From contig NZ_CP033019.1 in assembly GCF_003667705.1 (NCBI RefSeq), forward strand, positions 2,480,001 through 2,544,000: 64,000 nucleotides of DNA, written 5' to 3'. Each line of letters opens with the position of its first letter. Position 1 is the first letter of the stretch. Below, one piece after another: positions 54,320 to 62,857 of this stretch. The notes under the pieces were generated by a model. It saw nothing but the letters and a program-made list of their open reading frames with translations, searched no databases and had not been told where the DNA came from. A program made the translations under genes and the position numbers. This stretch comes from Janthinobacterium agaricidamnosum. Its GTDB lineage: Bacteria > Pseudomonadota > Gammaproteobacteria > Burkholderiales > Burkholderiaceae_D.

Positions 54320-55128
54320 ACGCCATCACCGACACGAGCCGCGGCGCCGTCTGGCTGGCGGCCCTGACGCACAACGCTGCGCCCCTGCCTGATTATCCAC
54401 CGTCCGTGCGCGTGGTCGATGCGCCGCTGGCCGGCGCACCGGCGCGCTATCTGGCCGTGCTGCCCGACCCGGACAACCGTTTTACGCGCGCCCGCACGGG
54501 TGAAATCGGCCTGGTCGAGGCGTGGCAGCTGGCGCGCGCCGTGCAGCAGGTGGTTGTTGAAGACCGCGACCTGGCCGTCAAGCGGCCGTTTGTTGCCGTC
54601 ATCGACGTGGCCAGCCAGGCGTATGGCCGGCGCGAAGAGGCGTACGGCATCCACCAGGCGCTGGCCGGCGCGGCGGGGGCTTACGCCGAGGCGCGCCTGG
54701 CCGGCCATCCCGTCATCGGCCTGATCGTCGGCAAGGCCATGTCGGGCGCGTTCCTGGCGCACGGCTACCAGTCCAACCGCCTGATCGCGCTCGACGATCC
54801 GCAAGTGATGGTGCATGCGATGGGCAAGGCCTCGGCCGCGCGCATCACCTTGCGCACGGTGGCAGCGCTCGAAGCGCTGGCCGCGACGATTCCACCGATG
54901 GCTTATGACGTCAAGAATTACGCGACCCTGGGCCTGCTGTGGCAAACCTTGCAGGTGGCGCAGCCCGACCATCCTTCGGCGCAGGACACGGCTGCCGTCG
55001 ACGCCTGCCTGCAGGCGGCGCTGGCCGACATCCGCGCCGATCCGGAAAGGGACCTTTCCAGCCGCCTGGGCGCGCCGCATCGCCAGGCGTCGGCAAAAGT
55101 CAGGGAGGTGCTACGGCAGCAGTGGTAA
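54316..55128 (+). CDS. mdcE: Malonyl-S-ACP decarboxylase gamma subunit
   Basis: This 270-residue subunit pairs with MdcD. Typical stretches are SRGAVWLAALTHN, VAVIDVASQAYGRREEAYGI and GLIVGKAMSGAFLAHGYQSN, followed by MVHAMGKASAARITLRTV. Together the beta/gamma heterodimer releases CO2 and leaves acetyl-S-ACP. The 54-bp gap to madL contains the only non-overlapping intercistronic spacer in this part of the operon. Confidence 0.94.
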   Translation: MNAITDTSRGAVWLAALTHNAAPLPDYPPSVRVVDAPLAGAPARYLAVLPDPDNRFTRARTGEIGLVEAWQLARAVQQVVVEDRDLAVKRPFVAVIDVASQAYGRREEAYGIHQALAGAAGAYAEARLAGHPVIGLIVGKAMSGAFLAHGYQSNRLIALDDPQVMVHAMGKASAARITLRTVAALEALAATIPPMAYDVKNYATLGLLWQTLQVAQPDHPSAQDTAAVDACLQAALADIRADPERDLSSRLGAPHRQASAKVREVLRQQW

Positions 55129-55182
55129 GTGAAATAACAGAGAAGACACCAAGTCATTCCTATTCCAATAACGGAGACAATC

Positions 55183-55602
55183 ATGATCATTTACGGAACC
55201 GCACTGCTGGCCCTGTGCCATTTGCTCGGCATCTTCCTGGGCGACCTGCTCGGGCAGCTGATGGGCGTCAAGACCAACGTGGGCGGCGTGGGCATCGCCA
55301 TGCTGCTGCTGATCTGCGCCCGGCTCTACATGCAGCGCCGATCCTGGCTGCCGCAGATGACGGAGCGGGGCGTCGAATACTGGGGCGCCATGTATATTCC
55401 CGTGGTGGTGGCGATGGCGGCCCAGCAGGATGTGGTGGCGGCCCTGCGCGGCGGCCCAGTGGCCGTCCTCGCCGCCATCGGTTCCGTGCTCGTTTGCGGC
55501 GCCGTGATCTCGCTGATGAACCGGATGGAAACCGCGCGCATGGAAAACCCGGCCGCCGCCGAAGCGGAGTCGATGTTGGTCAAGGAGCACCGTCATGCTT
55601 GA
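55183..55602 (+). CDS. madL: Malonate transporter, MadL subunit
   Basis: This 139-residue inner-membrane protein has four hydrophobic helices. It opens MIIYGTALLALCHLLGIFLG and contains LGVKTN-like GVKTNVGGVGIAMLLLI, characteristic of MadL. MadL and MadM together import malonate (sodium- or proton-coupled in characterised examples). Its 3' end overlaps madM by 8 nt. The polar C-terminal tail is variable. Confidence 0.93.
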   Translation: MIIYGTALLALCHLLGIFLGDLLGQLMGVKTNVGGVGIAMLLLICARLYMQRRSWLPQMTERGVEYWGAMYIPVVVAMAAQQDVVAALRGGPVAVLAAIGSVLVCGAVISLMNRMETARMENPAAAEAESMLVKEHRHA

Positions 55603-56359
55603 ACTCTTTGAAAAAGCGGCCATCCACAATGGCCTGGTGACGGCCTTCGCCTTTGTCGGCCTGATCATGCTGGTATCGATGGCGCTGTCGAAATACCTGA
55701 CCTTCGGCCGCGTGCATGGCTCGGCCATTGCGATCGTGATCGGCCTGGGGCTCGCTTACTGGGGCGGCGTGCATAGCGGCGGCCACAAGGGCCTGGCCGA
55801 TCTGTCGCTGTTCGGCGGCATCGGCCTGATGGGCGGCGCCATGCTGCGCGACTTCGCCATCGTCGCCACCGCCTTCGAGGTGCAGGCGACCGAGGCGCGC
55901 AAGGCGGGCCTGATCGGCCTCGTGGCCCTGGTGCTGGGCGTGGTGCTGCCGTTTCTCGTCGGCGCCGGCGTGGCTTACGCGTTTGGCTATTCGGACGCCG
56001 TCAGCATGACCACCATCGGCGCCGGCGCCGTCACGTACATCGTCGGCCCCGTCACGGGCGCGGCCATCGGCGCCAGCTCGGACGTCATGGCCCTGAGCAT
56101 CGCGGCCGGCCTCATCAAGGCCATCCTCGTGATGGTGGGCACGCCCGTCGCGGCGCGCTTCCTGCGCCTGAAGACGCCCCGTTCGGCGATGGTCTTCGGC
56201 GGCCTGGCCGGCACCGTCAGCGGCGTATCGGCGGGACTGGCCGCCACCGACCGCAAACTGGTGCCGTATGGCGCGCTGGTGGCCACGTTTCATACGGGCC
56301 TGGGTTGTCTGCTGGGGCCTTCGCTGCTGTTCTTCGCCGTCAAGGCTGTGGTGGCCTGA
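55595..56359 (+). CDS. madM: Malonate transporter, MadM subunit
   Basis: This 254-residue inner-membrane partner of MadL has about nine helices. It shows SMALSKYLTFGRVHGSAIAI, MTTIGAGAVTYIVGPVTGAA and SSDVMALSIAAGLIKAIL, typical of the MadM family. The stop overlaps the mdcG start (TGATG). The madLM pair lies inside the operon between the decarboxylase and the prosthetic-group genes, so uptake and breakdown are expressed together. Confidence 0.94.
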   Translation: MLELFEKAAIHNGLVTAFAFVGLIMLVSMALSKYLTFGRVHGSAIAIVIGLGLAYWGGVHSGGHKGLADLSLFGGIGLMGGAMLRDFAIVATAFEVQATEARKAGLIGLVALVLGVVLPFLVGAGVAYAFGYSDAVSMTTIGAGAVTYIVGPVTGAAIGASSDVMALSIAAGLIKAILVMVGTPVAARFLRLKTPRSAMVFGGLAGTVSGVSAGLAATDRKLVPYGALVATFHTGLGCLLGPSLLFFAVKAVVA

Positions 56360-56967
56360 TGGAAGCCTGGCGCGCGCATGATTTATTGTGGGTATCCGGC
56401 TTGCCGGACGGCGCATCCATGCCTGCCTGGCTTGATGCCGCGTGGATGGCCGCCGCACCTCTGGTGGTGCGGCGCGCCAACTGCGCGCCCGGGCGGATTC
56501 CCGTGGGCGTGCGCGGCCTGCTGCGCAGCGAGCGGCAGGCGTGCGAAGTGGAAGCGGCCGCCGTCGTGCGCCGCGTGACGCCTGAAACGGTGGCGAGGAT
56601 GCCGCTGCCTGATTTTTCCTGCGCCGCGCTGGACGCATTGCGGCAGGTCGCGCCCCTGCTCGACGCCACGGGCTGGGCCTGGGGGCCGACGGGCGGCGTG
56701 GGATTTGCCCTGGCCAGCGGCTTGCCCGTGCTGCGGGCCGACAGCGACCTTGATCTTGTGCTGCGCCTTGCCGCGCCGCCGGACGCCGCGCAAGCCGAGG
56801 CCCTGCGCGCCATCGCGGAGACTGTCACGGCATGCCGGCTGGACCTGCAGATCGACACGGGCCATGGCGGCTTTGCGTATGCCGAGTGGGCGGCGGGGCG
56901 GGGCCGGGTCCTGCTGAAAACGGACCAGGGCCCCGTGCTGACGGCCACGCCATGGGAGCCGGCATGA
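56359..56967 (+). CDS. mdcG: Phosphoribosyl-dephospho-CoA transferase (MdcC holo-synthase)
   Basis: This 202-residue nucleotidyltransferase attaches the MdcB product to Ser25 of MdcC. It contains RAHDLLWVSG at the N-terminus, RRANCAPGRIPVGVRGLLRS, and the nucleotidyltransferase-like acidic motif LPVLRADSDLDLVLRL. The start ATG at 56359 overlaps the madM stop. Its own stop overlaps mdcH (ATGA). Length fits the family. Confidence 0.92.
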   Translation: MEAWRAHDLLWVSGLPDGASMPAWLDAAWMAAAPLVVRRANCAPGRIPVGVRGLLRSERQACEVEAAAVVRRVTPETVARMPLPDFSCAALDALRQVAPLLDATGWAWGPTGGVGFALASGLPVLRADSDLDLVLRLAAPPDAAQAEALRAIAETVTACRLDLQIDTGHGGFAYAEWAAGRGRVLLKTDQGPVLTATPWEPA

Positions 56968-57902
56968 GCGTGCTGTTTACCTTTCCCGGCCAGGGCGCCC
57001 AGTCTCCGGGCATGCTGCACGCGCTGCCCGGCGACGCGGCGGTGGCCGATACCCTGGCCGAGGCGGCTGAAGTGCTGGGCCACGATCCCTTGACGCTGGA
57101 CACGGCTTGCGCGCTGGCGTCGACGCGGGCCGTGCAACTGTGCTTGCTGATCGCGGGCGTGGCCATGGCGCGCTCCCTGGCCGCGCGCGGCGCGCTGCCC
57201 GACATGGTGGCCGGCTTTTCCATCGGCGAGTATGCGGCCGCCGTCGTCGCCGGCGCGCTCGATTACGGCGATGCCGTGCGCCTGGTGGCGCGGCGCGGAC
57301 AGTTGATGGAGCAGGCGTATCCCACCGGTTACGGCATGGCTGCCATCATCGGGCTTGATCTGGCGCAACTCGAACCCTTGCTGGCCCGGGTGCACGGCGC
57401 CGCCACGCCCGTGTATATCGCCAACCTGAATGCGCCGCGCCAGATCGCCATTGCCGGCAGCGAACCTGCCTTGGAGGCCGTGATGGCGCTGGCCCTCGCA
57501 CATGGCGCCGGCAAGGCCAAGCGCCTGGCCGTCAGCGTGCCGTCGCATTGCCCGCTGCTGGAAGGCGCCGCGCTGGACTTGCGCGCGGCTTTCGACGGCG
57601 TGGCCATGCGCCGGCCGTCGCTCGTCTACCTGAGCAGCAGTGCGGCGCGCGCGCTGTTCGACCCGGCCCGCATCCGCGACAGCCTGGCCGCTAACATGGC
57701 CCAGCGCGTGCAGTGGAGCAGTACCGTGCGCCTGGCGTGGGAGCGGGGCGCCCGGCTGGCGCTGGAAATGCCCCCGGGCAGCGTGCTGACGCGGTTGACG
57801 GCGCCCGGCTTCACGGATGGCGTGGCCGTCTGCTGCGACGGCAACCGGGGCGACAGCCTGCTGGCGCTGGTGCGGCGGGAGCGCAACGGCAGCGTGCCTT
57901 AA
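56964..57902 (+). CDS. mdcH: Malonate decarboxylase epsilon subunit (malonyl-CoA:ACP transacylase)
   Basis: This 312-residue FabD-fold acyltransferase charges MdcC with malonyl from malonyl-CoA to start the cycle. FTFPGQGAQSPGML opens it, the nucleophile is Ser86 in GFSIGEYAAAVV, and the catalytic His lies in SVPSHCPLLEG (about 194). The Phe replacing His before Ser (GFS rather than GHS) is seen in MdcH proteins. It is the last gene of the operon, and its stop overlaps the stop of the convergent receptor gene by 4 nt. Confidence 0.93.
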   Translation: MSVLFTFPGQGAQSPGMLHALPGDAAVADTLAEAAEVLGHDPLTLDTACALASTRAVQLCLLIAGVAMARSLAARGALPDMVAGFSIGEYAAAVVAGALDYGDAVRLVARRGQLMEQAYPTGYGMAAIIGLDLAQLEPLLARVHGAATPVYIANLNAPRQIAIAGSEPALEAVMALALAHGAGKAKRLAVSVPSHCPLLEGAALDLRAAFDGVAMRRPSLVYLSSSAARALFDPARIRDSLAANMAQRVQWSSTVRLAWERGARLALEMPPGSVLTRLTAPGFTDGVAVCCDGNRGDSLLALVRRERNGSVP

Positions 57903-60229
57903 AGCCTGGCGCTCAGGCCAACTTGGAAGCCACGGCCCGGCAAGGGCGCGATGTATTTCAGCGGGGAATTGTGCGGCCTGGCATCCGCGTCGAGCAGGTT
58001 GCTGCCGCTGATGAACACCTCGACGCTGGCAAACGGCGAATCCCGCACCTGCAGTGCGCGGCTTACCTGGAAGTTCACCATGGTGTAGCCGTCGAGCGGC
58101 ACTTCCTCGCTGACGCTCTTGCCCAGGTACTTTTGCTTGTCGTAGCGGGTGCCTGACAACCGCGTCTTCCAGCCCTGGTTTTCCCACTGCAGATTGGCGC
58201 CGTAGCGGTTGGTGGGCATGTTGGGCAGGTAGGCGCCGTCATTGTGCGCGCGCAGCTTGTCGGGATAGTCCGCCTTGTTCTTGACCAGGTCGGCAAATGC
58301 GGAGAGGTTCAGCTTGCCGTAGGCGCCGAGTTGAACGGTCTGTGAGGCATCGATCTCGAATCCCTTGACCGTCGTATCGGTCTGCTTCCAGTATTTTAAT
58401 GGCAGGCGATTGGCCATCTGGGCGCCCGAATGGCCAAGGTAGAGATAGTTCTCGTATTTCATGACGTAGCCCGTCGCGGACAGCTGGAAGCCGCGATTGG
58501 CGAACAAACCGGTCAGTTCCGTATTCCTCGCGCGCTCGGCCTTCAATTTCTGGTTGCCTTCTTCCTGGGTCATGATCGAATAGTGGCGGTTGCTCGCATA
58601 CAACTCATTGACGTCGGGCGCTCTTTCCGACGCCGAGTAGCGCAGCTTTGCGCCGAACAGCTGGCCAAGCCTGGTTGAAGCGCCCAGGCTGTAGCTGTTC
58701 AGGCTGAACGACTTGTCCTCGAGTGTGGAGTTGCTCGCATTCCTCGACGTCTTGAATCCGCTCTTGCGGATGTCGTGCGCCACGTTTTCATGGCGAAAGC
58801 CCGCATCGAAGGTGGCCCAGTCGAATTCCAGGTTTTGCTTGACGAACAGGGCGCGGCTGAGCGTGCTTGCGTCGGGCAGGTAAAGTTGCGTTCCGCTGCC
58901 GGTGATATCCCTGGCCTTGTAGCTGAGGCCAAGCAAGCCGCTCAAGGGACCGGCGCGCCGCTGCGCCAGCAGGAGCTCGGCTTGATTCGTGTCGAACCGG
59001 TAGTCGTTGGCTTTGGTAGCGCCAAGACGCTCTCCCGACGCATTGTTCAGACGGGACACGCGCAATTGCGCGCTTTCAATGTACGCGACGGGGTCGCGCA
59101 GATGCGCTTCCAGCGCATATTTATCCTGCTTGATGATCACGCCGACGGGCAGCCCCTCGTCATAGTTCGCGCCGAACGACTTGTTTTCCATGGAAAAGCC
59201 CGGCACGCCATATTCGCTTTCCTTGGAATCGAGGCTGACGGCCACGTAGCCGCGATCGAAAAAGTAGGTGCTGCCGACGCCAAAGTGGGCATTGCTGGCA
59301 TGGCTGTTGCCCAGGGTGCCGTGGTAATCGGGCGTCACGTCCTTGTTGATCTTGTTCTGGGTCATCGATGGCGTGCCCGGCACGTAGGCGGGGTTGGCCG
59401 GATTGACGTAGGTCTTGCGCTGCCAGACGGAGGTCGGATTATTGGTGTAGAAGGAAAAATCGCCGTCCGCCCAGTCCGGATTTTCCTTCATGAACTGGTC
59501 GATAAACGGCTGCGACGCCTTGTTGTAGACCTGCTGGATCCGCGCTTCCTTCTGGCAACTGTCGGCCAGAAAGGTATTCACGCCGCCCTTCGCGGGGAAC
59601 AGCTGGCTGTTGCACACGCCTGCCTTGCTGTTGCCGGGAATATCGTAATGGCCGATCTTCTGGAATGACAGCTGCAGATTCGTCGAAAAGCGCTGCCCGT
59701 CGTTGAAGTTCGCGCGCAAGCCTTGCGCGTTCGCATCATTGAAGCCCTTGCGCAGCACCAGTTCCACATCCTTCCGCGTGCTCTCCATCTTGCGGGAAAC
59801 GAGGCCGGAATCGACGTCGACGCTGCCGCCGATCGCATTGCCGCCGAAACGCACGCTATCGGATGATTTGTTGACGGTGACGCTGCGCGCAAACAGGGGA
59901 TCGAACGGGATGTCGATGTCGCCGCTGAGCGCATTCATGCCGAGGATGGACTGGCCGTCTTCGAGGATCTGCACGCGGCTGCCGCTCAGGCTGCGGATCA
60001 CCGGTGCGCCCGCATTCGGCCCGAAGGCGCTGCTTTGCACGCCCGAGACATGCTCGAGCATGCCGCCCAGCGTCCTGTTCTGGGCTTGCGTATTCTCGAC
60101 CAGAACGACGCTGTCGATGTTTGAAGGCTTGTCTGCCCGGACCTTGATGGTTTGCAGGGTGACGTCGTCTGCCGCATAAGCGAGCGGGGCGGTGGACAGC
60201 ATGGCAGCTGCGAATACGTGATGGCGCAT
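57899..60229 (-). CDS. TonB-dependent outer-membrane receptor
   Basis: This 776-residue receptor has a signal peptide (MRHHVFAAAMLSTAPLAYAA), a TonB-box-like segment (TLQTIKVRADKP) and a plug (NRTLGGMLEHVSGVQSSAFG, GAPVIRSLSGSRVQILEDGQ, SVRFGGNAIGGSVDV). The long barrel ends in GRGFQVGLSARL. The plug style resembles ZnuD-like metal receptors more than siderophore receptors, but the substrate is not certain. A nearby PepSY gene on the same strand and a Fur box farther upstream suggest metal control. The in-frame extension upstream to 60478 has no signal peptide and is not used. Confidence 0.88.
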   Translation of the reverse strand: MRHHVFAAAMLSTAPLAYAADDVTLQTIKVRADKPSNIDSVVLVENTQAQNRTLGGMLEHVSGVQSSAFGPNAGAPVIRSLSGSRVQILEDGQSILGMNALSGDIDIPFDPLFARSVTVNKSSDSVRFGGNAIGGSVDVDSGLVSRKMESTRKDVELVLRKGFNDANAQGLRANFNDGQRFSTNLQLSFQKIGHYDIPGNSKAGVCNSQLFPAKGGVNTFLADSCQKEARIQQVYNKASQPFIDQFMKENPDWADGDFSFYTNNPTSVWQRKTYVNPANPAYVPGTPSMTQNKINKDVTPDYHGTLGNSHASNAHFGVGSTYFFDRGYVAVSLDSKESEYGVPGFSMENKSFGANYDEGLPVGVIIKQDKYALEAHLRDPVAYIESAQLRVSRLNNASGERLGATKANDYRFDTNQAELLLAQRRAGPLSGLLGLSYKARDITGSGTQLYLPDASTLSRALFVKQNLEFDWATFDAGFRHENVAHDIRKSGFKTSRNASNSTLEDKSFSLNSYSLGASTRLGQLFGAKLRYSASERAPDVNELYASNRHYSIMTQEEGNQKLKAERARNTELTGLFANRGFQLSATGYVMKYENYLYLGHSGAQMANRLPLKYWKQTDTTVKGFEIDASQTVQLGAYGKLNLSAFADLVKNKADYPDKLRAHNDGAYLPNMPTNRYGANLQWENQGWKTRLSGTRYDKQKYLGKSVSEEVPLDGYTMVNFQVSRALQVRDSPFASVEVFISGSNLLDADARPHNSPLKYIAPLPGRGFQVGLSARL

Positions 60230-60294
60230 GGATCTCTCTAAAAAGGCGGAATGGGGTGCTGGCGCGGGATGCAGGCGCAGCGCGATGGTATAGA

Positions 60295-60350
60295 TGCAAT
60301 CGAGTTGCAATAATAGCCGGCACGCCATGCTAATGCAAGTAAACTGCATT
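60295..60350. promoter_or_regulatory. Two TGCAA-type inverted repeats upstream of the receptor
   Basis: TGCAA-TCGAG-TTGCA (60295-60309) and AATGCA-AGTAAAC-TGCATT (60332-60350) share the TGCAA core and lie 65-120 bp before the receptor start. They may be paired operator sites; the regulator is unknown. Confidence 0.35.
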
Positions 60351-60485
60351 TGAGGGTTTGGGATGTCTGGCGCACGGCAAGCGCGCAGCGCAGACGGCCG
60401 GCATGTGCCGGCGACTGTGGTGCAAAGTGCTGAGGTGCGAGGGGCGTTGCGCGTTGCACATGATCGTGCCGGTGGCAATGCGTGC

Positions 60486-60514
60486 GGCGCAGGCTGAGTC
60501 AGTCCGCCTGCGCC
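60486..60514 (-). terminator. Hairpin after the PepSY gene
   Basis: GGCGCAGGC and GCCTGCGCC form a perfect 9-bp stem with an 11-nt loop, 26 bp after the PepSY stop on its strand. There is no strong T-run. Confidence 0.5.
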
Positions 60515-60540
60515 CTATGGGGCGCTACTTGAGGCGGGTG

Positions 60541-61788
60541 TCAGCGGCTTTTCGCCTGCAGCCGGCGCGCGCGGCGCTTTCTTTCCCAGATGACGATGCC
60601 CGTCACGGACAGCATGGCGACCATCAGCCCCATGCAGGACATCAAAATACGCCCCGGCAAGCCGAGGATGCGGCCCGAGTGGAGGGGAAATTGCAGTTGC
60701 ACGAAGACGTCGGCGGCCGTGCCTTCCCAGGGTTTGTGCTGGCCGATGATGCTGCCGTCCATGCCGTCGACGTACAGGTTCGACAAGCCCATGCCGGCCG
60801 TGCCGAACTCGTCGGCCGGGTCGAAGAACGAGACGTTGTAGAACGAATAATTGCCGCCATAATAAATGCCGCCGATGGGCGCCGTGATGCCGCGCTGCAC
60901 GGCTTGCTTTTTCGCAATGTCCACCGCCTGCTCGAAGCCGATCACGGGCGTGATGTAACTGCCGTACGGCGCCGGCGTCTGCGTTTCATACGGTCCCGGC
61001 GTGGTGGTGGAGACGAGCGACATGACGGGGTAAAACACTTCGCGGTACAGGTTCAGCGAGAACGACGTGAACGCGACGACGATGATGACGGCCCACACCC
61101 ACAGGCCGCCCGCGCGGTGCAGATCGAAATTGAGCTTGTAGCCGCCGGCCGCCCAGCGCACCACCCACGACGGTTTCCAGCGTTGCCACCAGCTGGCGGC
61201 GTCGCGGTGGCGCGGCGCTTCGTCCGGGGCGCGCTGGCGCAAACGGCGCGGCGTGGTCAGATACAAGGCCACCATGCTGTCGAGCAGCCAGATGAGGGCC
61301 ACGCTCCCCATCAGCCAGTAACCCCAGCGGTCCGTGCCCCAGAAGGCGGGCACGTGCAGGCTGTAGTGCAGATGGCGCAAGAACGGCATCAGGCTGCGGC
61401 GCGACAGGGAAATGGCCGTCGAATCGCGCGTGCCCGTGATCTGCGCCGTGACGGGGTCGATGTAGACGGTGTTGTAGCCGAGCACGAACGGTTTGCCCGT
61501 GGCCGTATCGGTCAATGGGCGCACCATGAAGGCGGCCGCATGGCCTTCTTCCAGGCCCAGGGTCATGTAATTGACTTCCACGCGCGGGTCGGCGGCGGCC
61601 ACCTTGTGCGCCAGCGCAAACGGCGCCTGCAGGGGGCCGCGGCCCGGGGTGTCCATGATGTCGGCGTTGAGCCATTCATCGAGTTCGTGGTCCCACGACG
61701 TGACGGCGCCCGTGAGTCCCGCGACGATGAGGAAGAGGGCGATGGTCAGGCCGGCCCAGCGGTGTATGACAGTCCAGAAAGCGCGCAT
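60541..61788 (-). CDS. PepSY-domain membrane protein
   Basis: This 415-residue inner-membrane protein of the PepSY-associated TM family has four main helices. The first follows MRAFWTVIHRWAGLTIALFL (His9), the typical His-bearing TM start, and another pair is near YSLHVPAFWGTDRWGYWLMG. The late periplasmic segment GFEQAVDIAKKQAVQRG is PepSY-like. Such proteins often act as ferric-siderophore or flavin-linked reductases beside TonB receptors. A Fur box lies 94 bp upstream. The ATG at 61788 gives the family N-terminus; an in-frame extension to 61902 runs through the Fur-box side and is rejected. Confidence 0.88.
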   Translation of the reverse strand: MRAFWTVIHRWAGLTIALFLIVAGLTGAVTSWDHELDEWLNADIMDTPGRGPLQAPFALAHKVAAADPRVEVNYMTLGLEEGHAAAFMVRPLTDTATGKPFVLGYNTVYIDPVTAQITGTRDSTAISLSRRSLMPFLRHLHYSLHVPAFWGTDRWGYWLMGSVALIWLLDSMVALYLTTPRRLRQRAPDEAPRHRDAASWWQRWKPSWVVRWAAGGYKLNFDLHRAGGLWVWAVIIVVAFTSFSLNLYREVFYPVMSLVSTTTPGPYETQTPAPYGSYITPVIGFEQAVDIAKKQAVQRGITAPIGGIYYGGNYSFYNVSFFDPADEFGTAGMGLSNLYVDGMDGSIIGQHKPWEGTAADVFVQLQFPLHSGRILGLPGRILMSCMGLMVAMLSVTGIVIWERKRRARRLQAKSR

Positions 61789-61881
61789 GCGGTACAAACC
61801 TTCAACATGAAACCGGCTTGTTGCCGCCAGCAGGCGCCAGAGCGGCGCACAGGAAAACGCCAGGCATACGCCTGGTAGTTT

Positions 61882-61906
61882 GATAATGGGAATCGTTCTC
61901 ATTATC
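61882..61906. promoter_or_regulatory. Fur box upstream of the PepSY gene
   Basis: Outer arms GATAATG and CATTATC are perfect, with the interior GGAATCGTTCT pairing mostly; this resembles two overlapping Fur sites over 25 bp. It lies about 94 bp before the PepSY start on the minus strand and 121 bp before the divergent hydrolase gene. Confidence 0.8.
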
Positions 61907-62026
61907 CGCCGTAGCCAGGCGTTTGTCCAGCGCCAATGGTGTTGCCCAAGGTCAAATCGCGCATGTTAAGATGCTAGCAATAAATTAATTTACATTCCAC
62001 ATGGAAATATCCAAGGCTGAAGCGGC

Positions 62027-62857
62027 ATGCGTATAGAAGATCGGAACAATGTCCGCGTAAGCGAACGCAGCGGTGCATCGCAGGCGGGCGCGGCAGCCAC
62101 AATGGTGTTCATGCACGGTTTTGGCTGCGACCAGACCATGTGGCGCTATCTGGAGCCGCTGTTCCGTCCCCGCTACCGCACCGTGCTGTTCGACCTGGTC
62201 GGCAGCGGCGCTTCGGATTTGGGTGCCTATGATTTTGATCGCTATGCGCGGCTTGACGCGCATGGCGCCGATCTGCGCCAGGTCATCCATGCCGTCGGCG
62301 GCGGCCCCGTCATTTGCGTGGGCCATTCCGTCAGCGCCATGAGCGCCTTGCTGGCCAGTATCGCCGAGCCGGACCTGTTCGCCGCGCAAGTCATGCTGGC
62401 GCCGTCGCCGTGCTATGTCGACGATGCGGCGGCGGGCTATCGGGGCGGCTTCAGCCGTGCCGATATCGACGACTTGCTCGATGCCATGGACAGCAATTAC
62501 CTGGGCTGGTCCGCCGGCATGGCGCCGGCCATCATGGGCGCACCCGGCCAGCCGGCGCTGGGCGAGGACCTGGCAAGCAGCTTTTGCCGCACCGATCCCG
62601 CCATCGCCCGGCATTTCGCGCAAGCGACGTTTTTGTCCGATCACCGCGCCATCTTGCCGCACAACCGCACGCCGGCCCTGATCGTGCAATGCAGCGACGA
62701 TTTCATCGCGCCGCTGCCCGTGGGCGAGTATTTGCGCGAGATGCTGCCGCACAGCAGCCTGCACGTGGTCGAGAATGCGGGCCATTGCCCGCACATGAGC
62801 GTGCCCGATGCCAGCTACCGCGCCATCCGCCACTTTCTCGACGGCCTGCACCTGTAA
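62027..62857 (+). CDS. RsbQ-like alpha/beta hydrolase
   Basis: This 276-residue soluble hydrolase resembles RsbQ/KAI2/D14-type proteins. Key points: oxyanion-loop block FMHGFGCDQTMWRYL (about 28-42), nucleophile Ser101 in CVGHSVSAMSALL, Asp in VQCSDDFIAPL (about 224), and His253 in NAGHCPHMS. Bacillus RsbQ works with the PAS-phosphatase RsbP in energy-stress signalling. Here the stop overlaps the ATG of a PAS histidine kinase (TAATG), so a similar ligand-to-PAS hand-over is plausible but inferred. Confidence 0.88.
   Translation: MRIEDRNNVRVSERSGASQAGAAATMVFMHGFGCDQTMWRYLEPLFRPRYRTVLFDLVGSGASDLGAYDFDRYARLDAHGADLRQVIHAVGGGPVICVGHSVSAMSALLASIAEPDLFAAQVMLAPSPCYVDDAAAGYRGGFSRADIDDLLDAMDSNYLGWSAGMAPAIMGAPGQPALGEDLASSFCRTDPAIARHFAQATFLSDHRAILPHNRTPALIVQCSDDFIAPLPVGEYLREMLPHSSLHVVENAGHCPHMSVPDASYRAIRHFLDGLHL

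Larger units (their letters stand above)
60230..60540. other. Intergenic region between the PepSY and TonB receptor genes
   Basis: This 311-bp gap holds the presumed receptor promoter. It contains TGCAA-TCGAG-TTGCA at 60295-60309, AATGCA-AGTAAAC-TGCATT at 60332-60350, and the terminator hairpin at 60486-60514. No gene was found. Confidence 0.5.

Noticed and set aside
56340..58187. 615-codon minus-strand frame across mdcG-mdcH
   Set aside because: Runs through two well-recognised coupled genes on the other strand and lacks domain features.
60358..61878. 506-codon plus-strand frame opposite the PepSY gene
   Set aside because: Shadow frame; covers the Fur box and has no domain.
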